DNA of 49,762 nucleotides, from positions 1 to 49,762 of the forward strand of contig CAMYYV010000007.1 in assembly GCA_947303625.1 (NCBI GenBank), given 5' to 3'. Every line of letters begins with the position of its first letter. Positions within the stretch are counted from its first letter, which is position 1. The DNA comes from an uncultured Bacteroidales bacterium (GTDB lineage Bacteria; Bacteroidota; Bacteroidia; Bacteroidales; F082). The position numbers and the translations under genes were made by a program. Shown here in pieces: positions 37,201 to 45,044 of this stretch. The notes under the pieces were generated by a model. That model was given only the letters and a program-made list of their open reading frames with translations, was not told the origin of the DNA and searched no databases.

Positions 37201-37333
37201 ACATAGTCTCATAGTTGTTTTTCGGGGTTTGGGGATTGTCGGATTGGTTGGGGTTCTTGCCTGGCATGGCAAAAGCCAACACGCCGATAGCCACTAAGGC
37301 AACAGTGGCAATGATGATTCCGGTGCGCTTCAT
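31244..37333 (-). CDS. Bacterial alpha-2-macroglobulin family protein (MG2/A2M)
   Basis: 2029 aa; YTDRAIYRPGQTVYFQGIV, FFPQLRTNKDGSATFSFTMPDALTRWRLMLLAYT, YNGGWPWMDG. Confidence 0.93.
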   Translation of the reverse strand: MKRTGIIIATVALVAIGVLAFAMPGKNPNQSDNPQTPKNNYETMWKKVKENLEKDLPESAEKELNAIEAKASKDKNQTQLLKTWLFRQKIYEFTVEEDPEQAFIQYIESKVGQLDAVHDALLHEEIARAYAEYLDNNEWTINDNLAIDGDLSKVEMKYWDKESFRIRINEHYAEALKPVEALKEAKTLDFMELYENNDNHSEYLEYEASLFEFMFHRVANYYKEQANADDVEGETDAWWLPAKDFVKADLGEADNPLTLCLKIYQELIAYNLKKDNEDVLIYNDFKRFGFVNSILDKDAQYQAAMESLKEQHNDNPLSAEITALVARNLIDQQESNSGNSAYFDNYKKAKAMCEQSIAKFPKSKGAKSCQNLVKRIEEPQIHISLNSVQLPNEAIPAVLEYRNTTAPYYRIVKVSENELQKLKEMDSEDRLKALNKKKAIAEQELSLVTETDYRQHSTLIALPSLERGIYFLTATTQKGISNEDKTLVLSFQVSSLGFITDQKDNEMTVVTVDRKTGKTVEGVTVELYRREWDYKAREYKTIIVDTPKTDRNGKAEVKKTSDNSFSINLRKGDDILLSDNNFRLSERYQTTREDYTTRLYTDRAIYRPGQTVYFQGIVTRSQGGEVSLVNGYSEYVSFRDTNWQEITRADFTTDEYGTFSGSFVIPTDRLNGVFRLNAKEGSASIRVEEYKRPTFEVSFERPKEQYKLNQEVTVRGDVKAYAGFGLDDVEYSYRVIRKTSFPWRCWWWWYPTVEDEQITYGKARTDADGKFAVTFNLKPSLSIAPEKQPVFTYEIEVTATSKQGETHADTYSIRAGYNEIAISTDLPAVVEKSDIGKYQINVSNLSWQPAKSRIARKIYRYEDVAKINYFEAMGRSDKLDRQLLSDAELERLFPAYSFYDKQAGPSTGLGTLVFESEIMVDDKAKLYEGKALAPGKYVVELTSLDDTLAKISQQFTVFEKDSKKLPYTTMEWAHQDKSTAHPGDEIQLSIGSAAKDVDIWVQLLHGDEIRLDKKISISNGVQTLSYKVTEQDRGGLCWRYAFVKESSFNTGHIGVSVPFDNYDLDVKLATMRDKLSPGAEETWEVTVRDFKDKPLEAGLLAGMYDASLDEFTSHYWWFSMSPSSVSSRSFGTDAHGFTSSYTGLEYYYFAELFNFSLPSDAPFFDYIRVYRYNKSRAGGLGRAVYDEMVLEELDAPMAGSVVQKYEMVNAYVESAEVEEDMEEIAKQETPNSSGGKGEKAEPALRENFNETAFFFPQLRTNKDGSATFSFTMPDALTRWRLMLLAYTKDRKTGRKDYTFTSSKPMMIMADMPRYMYDNDTLWFVANVINTGDEPVTPKAKLEIFDAGSMQPIDMIVETGPSTGSGTSTISMETIQPGRSKEVRWKVAGQYDLSLLAFRFTAYAGQFSDAEQHLLPVLSSEIFMTQTLPITVKAETEQVFDFEAIANPDSHERDYSLTLNFSTNPVWYAVQALPYLANVKTDRAETAFYVFYANTLSSYIADHIPNLLNYIKKWQIETPDALLSQLEKDQDLKAIMLQETPWVLEAKSETEQRSRIATLFEVNTLRSQQTNALNLIEQKQKYNGGWPWMDGMPESAYITTYILSGMGKLQKMGALSSLSRADQNTAHRICDKAVRYLEYDVAETYRYMKKHSKGKDWPIGSNTLAELYALSFFDVQNSDKDFAKAKDYYLKSFDKEWTSFNFNQRSKGALVLYRNGNEKTAKLMIQSFKECAQKNEQIGMYWPKKYFSFESHIATHANIMAAFAEIDQNQEMLDELRVWLLTQKQTNSWENSASTADAIYALLMRGSDWFEEGKEVTLRFGNTPISTEGGVAGTGFIQRRWNANEVTQEMRQLTVNNPTPHLVWGGLFRQYFVPIDEVKSDESGFTIKRELFVETVTDKGKVLVPVGSKVPEFVEGPTLKVGDKITVKITFTSQQDMSYVFVKDLRAAGFEPIEQISRYEYNDRMSYYQSNTDTDMEFFIEFLPKGTHQLEYSMFVTKEGHLNNGYALIQCQYAPEFSAYSDGMRIVVGE
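31587..31610 (+). repeat. 24-bp element copy, in frame in A2M gene (encodes VPEFVEGP)
   Basis: ggcccttcgacaaactcagggacc. Confidence 0.85.
33236..33259 (-). repeat. 24-bp element copy, opposite orientation, in frame in A2M gene (encodes GPSTGSGT)
   Basis: ggtccctgagcctgtcgaagggcc. Confidence 0.9.
34601..34624 (-). repeat. 24-bp element copy in frame in A2M gene (encodes GPSTGLGT)
   Basis: ggtccctaagcctgtcgaagggcc. Confidence 0.9.
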
Positions 37334-37388
37334 GGTTCAAGAGTTTTTGATAATAACGCAAATTTAGCAAATTTCGTGCAAAAAAACT

Positions 37389-37396
37389 TATCTTTG
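37389..37396 (+). promoter_or_regulatory. Bacteroidota-type -7 box TATCTTTG
   Basis: Ends 4 nt before the GTG start at 37401. Confidence 0.6.
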
Positions 37397-37400
37397 CAGC

Positions 37401-38222
37401 GTGAAAAAACTAAATGACATCATTTCGCCCATCAGCAACGAGTTGCAGCAGTTTGAAGCCTTCTTCGATCAAACCATGAAGGCCGAGACCGAACCTATGG
37501 ACAGCATCATGCGTTATGTGCGCGAAACGCGAGGCAAACGTCTGCGGCCCATTCTGGTATTGCTCAGCGCGAAACTCTTCGGCGAGATCAACCAACAAAC
37601 CTTCAGCGGCGCCACCATCGTGGAGATGATCCATTCGGCCACACTCATCCACGACGACGTGGTCGACGACGACGACATCCGTCGGGGACAAAGCTCGGTG
37701 AAAGCCCGCTGGGACAACTCCACCGCCGTACTTGCCGGCGACTATCTCCTGGCCAAGGCCATGCTGATGCTTGTCCAACTCGGCGACTTCGGAATCATGC
37801 AAGAGATGCTGCACACCGCCGCTTCCATGAGCGAAGGCGAGCTATTGCAGAATCAGGTGATTGAAAACATTGATGCTATCGCTCTACAGGCACAGCACAA
37901 CCTTCCCACAGACATCAACCAGTATCTCGACATCATCACCCGCAAAACCGCCATGCTCATGCGCTCGTGCTGCGCCGTGGGTGCACTCTCGACGAACGCC
38001 TCAAGCAAACAAGTGAAGGAGATCTCTGATTTCGGTCTCAATTTCGGACTCCTCTTCCAGCTCCGCGACGACATTCTGGACAACGAGAACGTCGAAATGG
38101 CCCAAGCCTTGCTGCCCTCCTATTATGAAAAGACCCTGAAGGCCCTGGAAGGCTTCGCTCCTTCGGAAATTACCACAGCACTGAGGGATTTGACCGTGTT
38201 TTGTGCGGAACGGGAAGGTTAA
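37401..38222 (+). CDS. Polyprenyl synthetase family protein, short variant
   Basis: GKRLRPILVLLSAKLFG, LIHDDVVDDDDIRRG, FQLRDDILD; lacks the region normally after the second DDxxD. Confidence 0.85.
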   Translation: MKKLNDIISPISNELQQFEAFFDQTMKAETEPMDSIMRYVRETRGKRLRPILVLLSAKLFGEINQQTFSGATIVEMIHSATLIHDDVVDDDDIRRGQSSVKARWDNSTAVLAGDYLLAKAMLMLVQLGDFGIMQEMLHTAASMSEGELLQNQVIENIDAIALQAQHNLPTDINQYLDIITRKTAMLMRSCCAVGALSTNASSKQVKEISDFGLNFGLLFQLRDDILDNENVEMAQALLPSYYEKTLKALEGFAPSEITTALRDLTVFCAEREG

Positions 38223-38258
38223 CATCACACAGATAGAATACTACACTCGAACCATACC

Positions 38259-38338
38259 CCTCATGGCGGAAGAATATCCGCCATCTATTAAAAGTGTTCC
38301 TATCACTCAAGAGATGGCGGGTCAAGCCCACCATGAGG
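38259..38338. repeat. Nested inverted repeat
   Basis: cctcatgg/ccatgagg outer and ccgccatct/agatggcgg inner. Confidence 0.75.
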
Positions 38339-38411
38339 CCAGGGGAATATGGATGAGGCTAGAAGTATGTATTATTCGCTGCTTTATCTGTAACGGAAAC
38401 AAAATATTTCG

Positions 38412-38419
38412 TATCTTTG
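38412..38419 (+). promoter_or_regulatory. Bacteroidota-type -7 box TATCTTTG
   Basis: TAnnTTTG upstream of ileS. Confidence 0.6.
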
Positions 38420-38444
38420 CACGCTAAATTAGGAAGTATAGTAT

Positions 38445-41400
38445 ATGAGCAACAACTACAAGGAATATAAGCAGCTGAATCTCACGGAGACAGCCGACAC
38501 AATCCGTAAGTATTGGGAAGAGAATGACACCTTCCAAAAGAGCCTCGACAACCGCGACAAGGCCAACGCCTTCGTGTTCTTCGAAGGCCCGCCGAGCGCC
38601 AACGGTGTGCCGGGTATCCACCATGTGATGGCTCGCTCCATCAAAGATGTGGTATGCCGTTATCAGACCCTGAAAGGCAAACATGTCGTCCGTAAGGCTG
38701 GCTGGGACACCCACGGCTTGCCTGTCGAACTCGGCGTGGAGAAGAAACTCGGTATCACCAAGGAAGACATCGGCAAGAAGATCAGCGTCGACGAATACAA
38801 CCGCGCTTGCCGCGAGGAGGTGATGAAATACAAGGACCTGTGGGACGACCTCACCCGCAAAATGGGCTATTGGGTCAACCTCGACGACCCCTACATCACC
38901 TTTACCAATGACTACATCGAGACCCTGTGGTTCCTGCTCAAAGACCTCTACAACAAAGGTCTGCTCTATAAAGGCTACACCATTCAGCCCTACTCGCCCG
39001 CTGCCGGCACTGGCCTCAGCTCCCACGAACTGAACATGCCCGGCTGCTACCGCGACGTGAAAGACCTCACCTGCGTGGCGCTCTTCAAGCTGAAACCATC
39101 GCAATTCGAGCAAGGAACGGATGGCTTCAACAGCGAAATCCCAACCTTTGCGATAGCTTGGACGACCACCCCATGGACCTTGCCGAGCAACACGGCCCTT
39201 TGCGTCGGTCCCAACATCGACTACGTCCTTTTGAAGACCACGCATCCCTACACCGAAGAACCTTGCCAGATTCTCATGGCCAAAGCCTTGGTGGAGACCA
39301 TGTTCAAGGAAGCTCCTGAAGTCATCAAGGAATACAAAGGCATAGAACTGATTGGCCTCGAGTATGAACAGCTGATTCCTTGGGTCAACCCGGGTGAAGG
39401 CGCCTTCCGCATCATTGGCGGCGATTATGTCACGACAGAAGATGGTACGGGCATCGTCCACATCGCCCCGACCTTCGGCGCCGATGACAAGCGCGTGGCC
39501 GCTGCCGCGGGCATCCCACCTCTGCAGATGATTGACAAGGACGGCAAAGCCCAGCCTATGGTCGACCGCACAGGTAAGTTCTGGCTGATCGAAGACCTCG
39601 ACCCCGACTTCGTCAAGAATTGCATGGATGTGGAGGCCTACCATCCCTATGCCGGACAGTTTGTGAAGAATGCCTACGACCCCAACAAGACCGAGAAAGA
39701 CAAGTCGTTGGACGTCGACATCGTGGTCATGCTGAAAGAAGAAGGCAAGCTCTTCAAGAGCGAGAAACATACGCACAACTACCCGCACTGCTGGCGCACC
39801 GACAAACCCGTGCTCTACTATCCCCTCGACAGCTGGTTCATCAAGACCACGGCCCTGAAAGACCGCATGATCGAACTCAACAAGACCATCAACTGGAAAC
39901 CCGAAGCCACCGGTAGCGGCCGCTTCGGCAACTGGTTAGAGAACCTCGTCGACTGGAACCTGTCGCGTTCGCGCTACTGGGGCACGCCGCTGCCCATTTG
40001 GCGCACCGAGGACGGCAGGGAAGAGATCTGCATCGGCAGCGTCGAAGAACTTCGAAACGAAATCGAAAAATCCATCAAGGCGGGCTTCATGAAAGAAAAC
40101 CCCTACGCCTCCGAAGACTATACCAAGTTCGACCTGCACCGTCCTTATATCGACGGTGTCATCCTCTGCTCACCTACCGGCAAGAAGATGATGCGCGAAC
40201 CCGACCTCATCGACGTGTGGTTCGACAGCGGCGCCATGCCGTATGCCCAATACCACTATATGGGTAAAAAGACAGAGGACGGAAGACTTAAGACTGAGGG
40301 ACAGACGCTCCCCTTCCCTGCCGACTTTATCGCTGAGGGCGTCGACCAGACCCGCGGCTGGTTCTTCACCTTGCATGCCATTGCCACGATGTGCTTCGAC
40401 AGTGTGGCCTACAAGAACGTCATCTCCAACGGCCTGGTTTTAGACAAGAACGGCAACAAGATGTCGAAACGTCTGGGCAACGCCGTCGACCCATTCGGGG
40501 CCATCCAGAACTACGGCGCCGATGCCGTGCGTTGGTACATGATCACCAACTCGCAACCTTGGGATAACCTGAAATTCAACGAGGAAGACATCAGCGAAGT
40601 AGTCAACAAGTACTTCATCACCTTGTTCAACACCTACAAGTTCTTCGCCATGTATGCCAATATCGACGACTTCCGTTATCAGGAGGCTGACATCGCGTTG
40701 GCACAGCGTCCTGAAATTGACCGCTGGATCCTCTCGGAGCTCAACACCTTGATCCTCAACGTCGACGAGGCCTACCAGAGCTATGAGCCCACCCGTGCCG
40801 GTCGAGCTATCCAATCGTTTGTGGATATCCTCAGCAACTGGTTCGTACGCCTCTCGCGCCGCCGTTTCTGGAAGAGTGACGACAACGACGACAAACTGTC
40901 GGCCTACCAAACCCTCTACACCTGCCTCGAGACCGTGGCCATCCTCAGCTCACCCATCGCGCCGTTCTTCAGCGAACAGCTCTACCGCGACCTCAACAAC
41001 GTCACGGGACGCAACAAAGCCGAATCGGTGCACCTCACCGACTTCCCCGTGGCCGACAAGTCGTACATCGACAAGGCCTTGGAGGAGCGCATGGAGGCCG
41101 CCCAGGTCATCTCGTCGATGGTGCTCTCGCTGCGTAAGAAGACCAACCTGCGCGTGCGCCAGCCCCTGTCGAAGATCATGATCCCCGTCAAAGACGAGGC
41201 CATGAAGACACAGCTTGAGAAGGTATCGCACCTCATCATGAGCGAGACCAATATCAAGGAAATCGAGTTCCTCTCGGCCGACAACAACATCCTGGTGAAG
41301 AACGTGAAGCCCAACTTCAAGACCTTAGGCAAGAAGTACGGCAAACAAATGAAGCAGATCCAGGCCTACTTTGCCAATATGAGCCAGGAAGAGATCCATG

Positions 41401-41819
41401 CCTATGAGAAGAACGGCGGCACCCACCTTAACGTGGATGGCATCGACGTCGAGCTGACCCTCGAAGACGCCCTGATCTCGACGCAGGACATCCCCGGCTG
41501 GGCCGTCACCACCCAAGACGACCTCACCGTGGCCTTGGACATCACCCTCACCGACGCCCTCGTACAGGAAGGCCTCGCCCGCGAGATCGTCAACCGCGTG
41601 CAGAACCTCCGCAAGACGGGTGGCTTCGAGGTCACTGACCGCATCGTCCTCACCATTGAGAATAACGACAAGACCGATGCTGCCGTGGAGCAGTTCGGCG
41701 AATACATCTGCAACGAGACCCTCGCCACCATCGAAAAGGTCGACACCTTAGAGGGGGTGGAACCTGAAGAACTCGTGGAAGGAATAAACGTGAAATTGAT
41801 GATAAAGAAGAAACAATAA
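38445..41819 (+). CDS. ileS: Isoleucine--tRNA ligase
   Basis: FFEGPPSANGVPGIHHVMAR, GWDTHGLPVE, DKNGNKMSKRLGN. Confidence 0.97.
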   Translation: MSNNYKEYKQLNLTETADTIRKYWEENDTFQKSLDNRDKANAFVFFEGPPSANGVPGIHHVMARSIKDVVCRYQTLKGKHVVRKAGWDTHGLPVELGVEKKLGITKEDIGKKISVDEYNRACREEVMKYKDLWDDLTRKMGYWVNLDDPYITFTNDYIETLWFLLKDLYNKGLLYKGYTIQPYSPAAGTGLSSHELNMPGCYRDVKDLTCVALFKLKPSQFEQGTDGFNSEIPTFAIAWTTTPWTLPSNTALCVGPNIDYVLLKTTHPYTEEPCQILMAKALVETMFKEAPEVIKEYKGIELIGLEYEQLIPWVNPGEGAFRIIGGDYVTTEDGTGIVHIAPTFGADDKRVAAAAGIPPLQMIDKDGKAQPMVDRTGKFWLIEDLDPDFVKNCMDVEAYHPYAGQFVKNAYDPNKTEKDKSLDVDIVVMLKEEGKLFKSEKHTHNYPHCWRTDKPVLYYPLDSWFIKTTALKDRMIELNKTINWKPEATGSGRFGNWLENLVDWNLSRSRYWGTPLPIWRTEDGREEICIGSVEELRNEIEKSIKAGFMKENPYASEDYTKFDLHRPYIDGVILCSPTGKKMMREPDLIDVWFDSGAMPYAQYHYMGKKTEDGRLKTEGQTLPFPADFIAEGVDQTRGWFFTLHAIATMCFDSVAYKNVISNGLVLDKNGNKMSKRLGNAVDPFGAIQNYGADAVRWYMITNSQPWDNLKFNEEDISEVVNKYFITLFNTYKFFAMYANIDDFRYQEADIALAQRPEIDRWILSELNTLILNVDEAYQSYEPTRAGRAIQSFVDILSNWFVRLSRRRFWKSDDNDDKLSAYQTLYTCLETVAILSSPIAPFFSEQLYRDLNNVTGRNKAESVHLTDFPVADKSYIDKALEERMEAAQVISSMVLSLRKKTNLRVRQPLSKIMIPVKDEAMKTQLEKVSHLIMSETNIKEIEFLSADNNILVKNVKPNFKTLGKKYGKQMKQIQAYFANMSQEEIHAYEKNGGTHLNVDGIDVELTLEDALISTQDIPGWAVTTQDDLTVALDITLTDALVQEGLAREIVNRVQNLRKTGGFEVTDRIVLTIENNDKTDAAVEQFGEYICNETLATIEKVDTLEGVEPEELVEGINVKLMIKKKQ
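40269..40296 (+). repeat. Degenerate 7-bp tandem array in frame in ileS
   Basis: AAGACAG AGGACGG AAGACTT AAGACTG, encoding part of KKTEDGRLKTEG. Confidence 0.8.
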
Positions 41820-41821
41820 TA

Positions 41822-41905
41822 AATGCTGAATTAGGAATGCTGAATTTCGCGATGCGACGCTGGGCTTTGCCCTCATTCCGCATTCATCATTCCGCATTCC
41901 GAATT
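41822..41905. repeat. Palindromic element with arms of 7-bp AATnnnn units
   Basis: Left AATGCTG AATTAGG AATGCTG AATTTCG; right cattccg cattcat cattccg cattccg aatt. Confidence 0.9.
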
Positions 41906-41919
41906 AAAAGATATACACT

Positions 41920-42303
41920 ATGGAAAAGAAAGAACCCCAGGTGCGCTACTCCGACGAAGACCTTGAGGAATTCAAGGCCTTGATCCTCGAGAAGCTCGAA
42001 CAGGCGAAAGCCAACCTCGAGACCCTGCAAGCCAACCTCTCGGGTGGAGAGCACAGCACCGACGACACTGCCCCCACCTTCAAAGTGCTTGAAGACGGCT
42101 ATGCCGTGGCACAGAAAGAAGAGAACGCTAAACTCGTGGCACGTCAGGAGAAATACATCCACAACCTCGAGCTTGCCCTGATGCGCATCGAGAACAAGAC
42201 CTACGGCATCTGCTGCGAGACGGGTCGCCTCATCCCTAAGGAGCGCCTGCGCTGCGTGCCCATCACCACCCGTTGCCTCGACGCTAAACTGAAGAAGAAG
42301 TGA
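41920..42303 (+). CDS. DksA/TraR-type C4 zinc finger protein
   Basis: ALMRIENKTYGICCETGRLIPKERLRCVPITTRCLDAKLKKK. Confidence 0.9.
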   Translation: MEKKEPQVRYSDEDLEEFKALILEKLEQAKANLETLQANLSGGEHSTDDTAPTFKVLEDGYAVAQKEENAKLVARQEKYIHNLELALMRIENKTYGICCETGRLIPKERLRCVPITTRCLDAKLKKK

Positions 42304-42941
42304 AAAAGCAAGGCAGCCACGGCCTGTTATGGTCGTTTGTGGTCATCTTCGTCGTCTTGCTGCTCGACCAAATCCTCAAGATTTGGGTCAAGACGAATAT
42401 GTCTCTCGGTCAGGAGATTCCCGTCCTTGGAGGCTGGTTCAAGCTGCTGTTTGTCGAGAACAACGGCATGGCTTTTGGTTTGTTAGGCAGCGGCGGCTGG
42501 TGGAAGCTGGCGCTCAGCCTCTTCAGGATAGTGGCCATTGTCGCCTTGTTCTGGGTGTTGGTGCGCCTGTCAAAGAAGGAGACCAAATTCGGTGTGCTGT
42601 TCGGCATCGCCCTCATCACCGCAGGAGCCATGGGCAACATTCTTGACAGCTTGTTCTACGGCCGCATCTTCAGCGAGAGCACCTTCACCCAGGTAGCCTC
42701 CCTCTTCCCCGACGGTGGCGGCTATGCTGGCTGGTTGCATGGGCGCGTGGTCGACATGCTATATTTCCCCATCATCGACGTGGCCCGCGAAAACGCCACT
42801 TGGCTGCCCGAGTTCTTCTTTGGCGCTGACGGTCGCTTTATCTTCTTCCGACCCATCTTCAACCTCGCCGATGCCGCCATCACCATCGGGGTATTCTACA
42901 TGCTCCTCTTCCAATGGAAGTGGCTGAAGACGTTGAAATAG
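42300..42941 (+). CDS. lspA: Lipoprotein signal peptidase
   Basis: VVLLLDQILKIWVK, VENNGMAFG, GAMGNILDSLFYG, FNLADAAITIG; GTG start overlapping previous stop. Confidence 0.93.
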   Translation: MKKQGSHGLLWSFVVIFVVLLLDQILKIWVKTNMSLGQEIPVLGGWFKLLFVENNGMAFGLLGSGGWWKLALSLFRIVAIVALFWVLVRLSKKETKFGVLFGIALITAGAMGNILDSLFYGRIFSESTFTQVASLFPDGGGYAGWLHGRVVDMLYFPIIDVARENATWLPEFFFGADGRFIFFRPIFNLADAAITIGVFYMLLFQWKWLKTLK

Positions 42942-42999
42942 ACACTTTTCTTTTGCATTTCTTTTGTTTTTTTGAATTTCGACTCTTCAATAAGGATAG

Positions 43000-43089
43000 A
43001 TCAATAATGACACATTCTCCATGTTCGTCGCTCACGACATAACAACAAGTCTGGCAAGGGTTGAATATCCATTTTTGTACTTTCATCAT
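43000..43089 (-). pseudogene. N-terminal remnant of an MBL-fold metallo-hydrolase
   Basis: MMKVQKWIFNPCQTCCYVVSDEHGECVIID resembles the conserved N-terminus of Bacteroidales MBL-fold hydrolases, then loses similarity and lacks HxHxDH. Confidence 0.6.
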
Positions 43090-43123
43090 GGTGAAGTGGA
43101 GGGACTATTGAATTGCAGTATTA

Positions 43124-44476
43124 TTACTTTTTGGTTTTCCTCATGGCCGCCTCAATCTCTTCAACTTCCACAGGAAGATCCTTGAACAGATTGATGGGTT
43201 TGCCTTTGGTGATGAGCAGATCGTTTTCAATTCGAATGCCGATGTTCTCTTCGGGGATGTAGATGCCAGGCTCAAGCGTGAGTATCATGCCAGGCTCGAA
43301 TGGGATGAAGGCATCCAGGTTGTCGTGCGTATCAAGGCCAATATGGTGCACCACACCGTGCGGAAGAAATTTCTTGACAAGCGGATGGTCGGGGTCCTGG
43401 TTCTTGACATCTTCGGCGGTAAACAGCCCCAACCCAATCATTTCCTGTTCCATCAACCGGCGAGTGGCCGCATTGATGTCGTTGATGGTATTGCCTGGGA
43501 CATAGAGTTCCTCCACCTTCTTCATCACGCGCAAGACAGCCTCGTAGCACTCGCGCTGGCGTGGCGTGAACTTACCGTTGATAGGAATGGTGCGGCTCAA
43601 GTCGGAAGAGTAGTTCTTGTATTCACAGCCCACATCAAAAAGAAGCAAGTCACCGTCTTTGAGCTGTGCCTGGTTCTTGGAGTAATGCAGGCTACAGGCG
43701 TTTTTGCCCGAAGCGATGATGGGCGCAAAGGCGTTTCCGTTGGCATTGTTGTACTTGAAGATGTATTCCAACTCAGCCTGCATCTGGTACTCGTACAAGC
43801 CTGGCTTCACAGTGGCCATGCAATGGCGAAAGGCCTCTGCGGTGATGTTGCAAGCATGTCGAGTGATCTCTATCTCCTCTTCCGACTTCACCAAACGCAT
43901 AGCGTTTAGAATAGGAGCGGTACGACCATAATGGTGCAAGGGATAACGCTCTTTGATGTCCTTGTTGAACCGCTGCTGTATGGTCTCCACGTGGCATTCG
44001 TAATAGGGATACTCATAGGTGTTGAGGTAAATGGTCTCGCAATAGCCCGAATAGGCCATGGCGTCAAGGATGGAATAGAGCGCCTCACTGCCCATCACGG
44101 TTTTGATGCCTGAGATGGCAGTAGCGCCTTCATTATCCAACATCGCGCCTTCATAAATGGCCTTTCTCTCATTGTAAGGCTCGATGAAAAGGATTTCGCG
44201 GCTGCTTTCGTCGGGAAAATCGGGGGCGATGAGCAGGTAGGCGTTCTCCACTTCGATGCCGGTCAGATAGTAGAAGTCTGACTGCTGTCGGAAGGGATAA
44301 AACTCATCGCCATTGCGCGGCATCGACTCGTTGGCCGTGAAGAGGGCGATAGACTTCGGCGGCAACTGTGCCGCAAGGTTGGCGCGATTACGGCTGAACA
44401 TTTGATTTGAGGTTTGTGCTGATGTTGTCATGCAAGTCATAACAATTATTGTATAGATGAGACATATTCTTTTCAT
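43124..44476 (-). CDS. Aminopeptidase P family (Xaa-Pro aminopeptidase)
   Basis: Signal peptide; LLFDVGCEYKNYSSDLSRT, HGVVHHIGLDTHD, LTLEPGIYIPEENIGIRIENDLLIT. Confidence 0.92.
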   Translation of the reverse strand: MKRICLIYTIIVMTCMTTSAQTSNQMFSRNRANLAAQLPPKSIALFTANESMPRNGDEFYPFRQQSDFYYLTGIEVENAYLLIAPDFPDESSREILFIEPYNERKAIYEGAMLDNEGATAISGIKTVMGSEALYSILDAMAYSGYCETIYLNTYEYPYYECHVETIQQRFNKDIKERYPLHHYGRTAPILNAMRLVKSEEEIEITRHACNITAEAFRHCMATVKPGLYEYQMQAELEYIFKYNNANGNAFAPIIASGKNACSLHYSKNQAQLKDGDLLLFDVGCEYKNYSSDLSRTIPINGKFTPRQRECYEAVLRVMKKVEELYVPGNTINDINAATRRLMEQEMIGLGLFTAEDVKNQDPDHPLVKKFLPHGVVHHIGLDTHDNLDAFIPFEPGMILTLEPGIYIPEENIGIRIENDLLITKGKPINLFKDLPVEVEEIEAAMRKTKK

Positions 44477-44495
44477 TGCTGTAGTATTTAAGTGA

Positions 44496-45044
44496 TTATT
44501 CAAGGGCCTGGATTAAATCATTACGCAAACAGTGACTCTCTAAGTCTTTTAGGACAACCAGGATAGCATTCAAGGTTTCCGTCTGCTGTGTTTGGGACGC
44601 AGGCACCGAGATTTGCAGTTGCATTGTATTATGTACTTTGTAGTTGATATTGATGTAAAAGCCTCTATGGTCATCACAGCCAAACAAAATACGATCCTTG
44701 ATTTCGTCTTTTGACATAGCAAGCCTCTCTTGGAGATTGTCTTCTATGACAAGATAGGGCGAGTTGTGATAGCATAAAACAGAGACCGTCTTCGACAACT
44801 TGTAACTAAACCCCTTCTCGGAAGTCACGATATCGTTAAGCATGGCCTCGTTGTTCATGGCTTTGACAATCTTAAAGAATCTCTTCCTTGCTTCAATGAC
44901 GGAACTATCTGGAGTCCAGGTATTTGCCAGATTATAATTCACCTGAGACAATCTATTGAGATCCTGCTTTTTTTGCTGATGATGGTATACCGCCTCGCCT
45001 ATTAAGCCTGGCACCACAAATGATAATACTGTTGATAATAACAT
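44496..45044 (-). CDS. Hypothetical protein
   Basis: 182-aa ORF with N-terminal hydrophobic segment; CAAAAATA (minus TATTTTTG) at 45164-45171. Confidence 0.6.
   Translation of the reverse strand: MLLSTVLSFVVPGLIGEAVYHHQQKKQDLNRLSQVNYNLANTWTPDSSVIEARKRFFKIVKAMNNEAMLNDIVTSEKGFSYKLSKTVSVLCYHNSPYLVIEDNLQERLAMSKDEIKDRILFGCDDHRGFYININYKVHNTMQLQISVPASQTQQTETLNAILVVLKDLESHCLRNDLIQALE

Noticed and set aside
31244-37333. A2M gene as part of a pbpC-linked system
   Set aside because: No PBP1C gene adjacent in this window, so the link cannot be supported here.
38262-38440. T-box or other classical riboswitch upstream of ileS
   Set aside because: No AGGGTGGNACCGCG-like T-box or antiterminator could be seen; structure recorded only as an inverted repeat.
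38424-39788. 454-aa minus-strand ORF antisense to ileS
   Set aside because: Shadow ORF of ileS; no signal, domain or promoter.
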